Below are positions 50,983-52,049 of a stretch of DNA of 52,049 nucleotides, one piece after another. Made by a program: the position numbers and the translations under genes. Under the pieces are notes generated by a model that was not told the DNA's origin, did not search any database, and worked only from the letters and a program-made list of their open reading frames with translations. The stretch is from Muribaculaceae bacterium (lineage in GTDB: Bacteria; Bacteroidota; Bacteroidia; Bacteroidales; Muribaculaceae). The stretch spans positions 1 to 52,049 of the forward strand of contig JAIDXM010000054.1 in the NCBI GenBank assembly GCA_029058745.1, in the 5' to 3' direction. The number at the start of each line of letters is the position of its first letter. Positions within the stretch are counted from its first letter, which is position 1.

Positions 50983-52049
50983 CTATTTCAGTTCTAATTC
51001 AATATCTTCGATTGATGGTAGGGAACTCTTGAATTCGTCAGGAATGAACTTTGTCAGCTGAAATTCTGCCACGCCTATCGGCTGTGATGATGATTCAAGG
51101 GCATATTGGGCAAGCACATTGTCTTTGTCTTTACATATCAGAAGCCCAATTGTCGGATTATCCTGTTTGGTTTTAAGAATATGATTGACTGCGGTCATAT
51201 ACGTTCCGAGTTGACCGATGTCGCCTGCTCCGAATGTTCCGGTCTTGACCTCTATCACGCAATAGGCGTGTAATTTTACATTATAAAACAATAGATCAAT
51301 AAATTGCTCTGTATGCCCTACTTTAAGTCGATATTCTTCTCCGACGTATGCAAAACCAGATCCAAGCTCAAGAAGAAATCGGGAGATATTTGCCATAAGA
51401 GACTTTTTCAGTTCCCGTTCCTTATATGGCTCAGCCATTTCAGTAAAGTCGAAGATATAAGGGTCTTTTGTCAGCTCTTGTGCAAGGTCGCTGTCGGGGG
51501 CGGGGAGCAAACGGGAGAAACTTGTCAACGCTTTGCCTTGACGCAGATGCAGACTGGTGTCGATAAATGATTTCAACACATTACGTGACCAACCCCCTTC
51601 AACTATTTTATGCACATAGAATAATGCGGTTTCTCGTTCTCCTTTCTCGAAATATTTATCTATCAGAGTGCAATGATGTCCCCACGGAACAGAAAAGATA
51701 ATATCGTCATTAATGCCGAGAGATGTGCCAACAGGTTGTTGGCATATTGGGGCGTCAGAATTGCCAATAGGCTGCTGGCAATTTACAGATGGCTCACTAT
51801 AAAGGAGATACATCTTTTTCATGTATTGCAAGTTCTGTCGGGAAAAGCCCTCGGATTCAGGAATAGCCGCTTTCAAATCCTGACTAAGATTCCGATAGAA
51901 TCCGCTGCCATAAACATTCTCAGCGTCACGAGCCACGATGTCGCGACCAAGAGACCAGTAGAAGCGCAGCATCTCCCGATTCACTTGCGTCGCTGCCTTA
52001 ATCTGACTGCGACGGTATCGTTCTTTTAGATCCTGAATCCATCTGGCGT
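50983..52049 (-). CDS. YhcG/DUF1016 family PD-(D/E)XK nuclease, 5' end outside the window
   Basis: At least 355 codons. The frame continues to the window edge, where RWIQDLKERYRRSQIKAATQ is the normal N-terminal region of this family; an internal GTG at 51984 should not be taken as the start. The DUF1016 N-terminal helical domain includes LRFYWSLGRDIV and FSRQNLQYMKKMYLLY. The nuclease domain has FIDLLFYNVKLHAYCVIEVK, that is Asp, then Glu-x-Lys. Residues SVNCQQPIGNSDAPICQQPV (51720-51790) are an inserted repeat coded by short palindromes. The family is associated with DNA repair or defence, often in islands with restriction genes. Confidence 0.9.
   Translation of the reverse strand, partial: ARWIQDLKERYRRSQIKAATQVNREMLRFYWSLGRDIVARDAENVYGSGFYRNLSQDLKAAIPESEGFSRQNLQYMKKMYLLYSEPSVNCQQPIGNSDAPICQQPVGTSLGINDDIIFSVPWGHHCTLIDKYFEKGERETALFYVHKIVEGGWSRNVLKSFIDTSLHLRQGKALTSFSRLLPAPDSDLAQELTKDPYIFDFTEMAEPYKERELKKSLMANISRFLLELGSGFAYVGEEYRLKVGHTEQFIDLLFYNVKLHAYCVIEVKTGTFGAGDIGQLGTYMTAVNHILKTKQDNPTIGLLICKDKDNVLAQYALESSSQPIGVAEFQLTKFIPDEFKSSLPSIEDIELELK
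51726..51781. repeat. Palindromic repeat units inside the YhcG gene
   Basis: TGCCAACA-GGT-TGTTGGCA (51726-51744) is a perfect hairpin. TTGCCA…TGGCAA (51761-51781) is a related, less perfect one. Each unit encodes CQQP(V/I)G in the gene on the minus strand. Confidence 0.7.

Noticed and set aside
1..52049. tRNA or rRNA genes
   Set aside because: I looked through the intergenic gaps for cloverleaf arms and rRNA segments and saw none; a dedicated search was not possible.

Overview
The window looks like the chromosome of a gut Bacteroidales bacterium, most likely Muribaculaceae. The reasons are family-level and from memory: many secreted glycan enzymes and SusD-free pectin genes with signal peptides, paired lipoproteins with a 6-bladed propeller, DUF3853-like and IS982-like mobile-element remnants, absence of Shine-Dalgarno sites at most starts, and repeated TAnnTTTG promoter boxes, which are the Bacteroidetes sigma type. 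The core genes have high GC, while the accessory segments (about 26.7-32.4 kb and parts of 37.5-50.5 kb) are visibly richer in A and T.

Layout. (1) 1-1041: a membrane-anchored protein with a single CW_7-like C-terminal motif, and a small membrane protein, separated by a perfect 25-bp hairpin. (2) 1198-11690, minus strand: a pectin/arabinan block. A GH105-DUF2264 fusion, KduD, a DUF4861 protein, a GatC-like PTS IIC standing alone, and a KduI that carries a signal peptide form one operon ending in a strong terminator; gluQ and a GH127/GH146-type beta-L-arabinofuranosidase follow. (3) 11848-17101, minus strand: a broken GH43 leader fragment, carB, a secreted GH43-like enzyme, and a 32-residue small protein gene with its own promoter, folded leader and terminator. 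(4) 17447-26382, minus strand: a tight seven-gene operon of two outer-membrane porins, an imelysin lipoprotein, a di-heme DUF1111 lipoprotein, a mono-heme lipoprotein, a Rid-family protein, and a fused ResB/CcsA cytochrome c maturation protein. It reads as a self-contained cytochrome-linked metal (probably iron) acquisition system.

(5) 26734-32421: a low-GC cassette bounded by a 42-bp direct repeat. It holds a thioredoxin-like lipoprotein, a 6-bladed propeller lipoprotein and a type II restriction-modification set (XRE regulator, PD-(D/E)XK nuclease candidate, Eco57I/TaqI-like N6-adenine methylase). (6) 32563-37417: an S9 dipeptidyl peptidase, a tandem pair of secreted paralogues, and an EamA transporter.

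(7) 37525-50065: a 12.5-kb defence island bounded by a ~160-bp direct repeat. Each repeat copy sits directly upstream of a decayed antirepressor-like gene (ORF6N on the left, RhuM on the right). Inside are decayed conjugative-element pieces and a + strand operon: PLD/SNF2 helicase, DUF4391 protein, a small membrane protein, type III Mod, a four-helix-bundle (S23/Avd-like) gene, and type III Res. The four-helix-bundle gene is framed by inverted AATTAGG-type repeats, and the same repeat type has entered the DUF4391 reading frame without breaking it. (8) 50366-52049: an IS982 fragment, a winged-helix regulator, and a YhcG/DUF1016 nuclease that runs off the window.

The strongest candidates for an under-described system are the helicase-DUF4391-Mod-Res operon with its inserted four-helix-bundle element, and the porin/imelysin/heme/CcsBA operon. 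All calls come from reading the sequence and remembered family motifs; no database search was run.
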